From FEN-1219 sp035548835 (GTDB lineage Bacteria; Pseudomonadota; Gammaproteobacteria; Steroidobacterales; Rariloculaceae), in NCBI GenBank assembly GCA_035548835.1, contig DASZSB010000198.1:1-25945 (forward strand): a stretch of DNA of 25,945 bases, given 5' to 3'. Made by a program: the position numbers and the translations under genes. The notes beneath the pieces are model-generated. The model had not been told where the DNA came from and did not search any database. It was given only the letters and a program-made list of their open reading frames with translations. Shown here one piece after another: positions 25,610 to 25,945 of the stretch (position 1 is the stretch's first letter; each line of letters starts with the position of its first letter).

Positions 25610-25945
25610 TCAGAGAATTGCGGCGGCCTTGCGCAGGTCGCCGCGCAGCCGCGGAAGGGGGTCGCGGCGCGCCTTGAGGTCGGCCAGGCTCACGCCTTCG
25701 AGCGCCTTGCGGATGCTGTGGTTGATCCGCTGCCACGCCGTGCCGACGCGGCAGAACGATTCGAGATCGCAGCCGCCGTTCGATGAGCTGCAGTCCGTGA
25801 GGGCGACGGGGCCCTCGAGCGCGTCCAGGATCTCGGCGGCGCTGATGGACGCGGCGGGCCGGGCCAGCGCATAACCGCCCTGGGCGCCGCGAGTCGAGAC
25901 TACGAGCCCGGAATGGACCAGGGACTTCAGGAGCTTGCTGACCGT
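25610..25945 (-). CDS. sufR: Rrf2-family SUF regulator (5' end beyond the window)
   Basis: Reading the minus strand from the right edge gives 111 residues to a TGA at 25612-25610: it starts TVSKLLKSLV, continues LVVSTRGAQGGYALARP and ends RKAAAIL. The wing of the winged helix (RGAQGGYALARP) is typical of Rrf2/IscR regulators. Three cysteines at partial positions 52, 59 and 65 (spacing CX6CX5C) can hold a [2Fe-2S] cluster. About 35 N-terminal residues are missing. Ten bases separate it from sufB, so it is co-transcribed and probably autoregulates the suf operon. The symbol sufR is by role; it is not the cyanobacterial DeoR-like SufR. Confidence 0.9.
   Translation of the reverse strand, partial: TVSKLLKSLVHSGLVVSTRGAQGGYALARPAASISAAEILDALEGPVALTDCSSSNGGCDLESFCRVGTAWQRINHSIRKALEGVSLADLKARRDPLPRLRGDLRKAAAIL

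Overview
The window is a compact, GC-rich chromosomal segment from what looks like a gammaproteobacterium of the Xanthomonadales/Nevskiales/Steroidobacterales kind. This is inferred from gene order and protein character, not from a search. The clues are: rpsR - DUF2232-type membrane protein - rplI - dnaB, an arrangement I recall from Pseudomonas and relatives; the trmD operon rpsP-rimM-trmD-rplS next to ffh; and a SUF iron-sulfur operon of the Rrf2 regulator-sufBCDS-sufU-sufT type rather than the E. coli sufABCDSE type. I see no tRNA, rRNA, CRISPR array, insertion sequence, phage gene or attachment site. No gene-free stretch exceeds 300 bases; the longest is the 181-base gap between the CNNM/CorC-type gene and ffh.

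Layout. (1) 1-3176, plus strand: the tail of a gene that is probably rpsF, then rpsR, a polytopic membrane protein, rplI and dnaB. (2) 3173-6950, minus strand: a three-gene signalling cassette transcribed kinase, then phosphatase, then FHA. It encodes a membrane Hanks-type Ser/Thr kinase with an N-terminal CHASE2-like sensor, a PP2C phosphatase, and an FHA protein with a candidate phospho-threonine tail and a degenerate second FHA-like domain. (3) 7085-8440, plus: radA. (4) 8437-9723, minus: a CNNM/CorC-type CBS membrane protein. (5) 9905-19331, plus: ffh, then a tightly packed run rpsP-rimM-trmD-rplS-tatT-dctP-dctQ-dctM-sppA-hslR. In this run a TPR-associated TRAP transporter (TPAT) and an envelope peptidase follow the ribosomal operon with almost no gaps. 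(6) 19328-25945, minus: an Rrf2 regulator (cut by the window edge), sufB, sufC, sufD, sufS, sufU, sufT and a SixA-type histidine phosphatase, again almost without gaps.

How the parts work together. Region 2 is a self-contained reversible phosphorylation module: a sensor kinase writes Ser/Thr phosphate, the PP2C erases it, and the FHA protein reads it and is probably itself a substrate. Region 5 couples ribosome and tRNA maturation to solute uptake and envelope proteolysis by operon continuity. Region 6 is a complete SUF pathway with its own Fe-S-sensing repressor/activator.

Structural themes. All three convergent gene junctions share a CTAG in which both stop codons are TAG, leaving no room for a terminator. 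All four 4-base stop/start overlaps are GTGA. About ten genes begin with GTG or TTG. The ribosomal promoters at rpsP and rplS carry TAGAAT -10 boxes with nearby inverted repeats. Most of the window is ordinary housekeeping DNA; the signalling cassette, the TPAT in the ribosomal operon, and the leader and junction structures are the parts most worth a second look.
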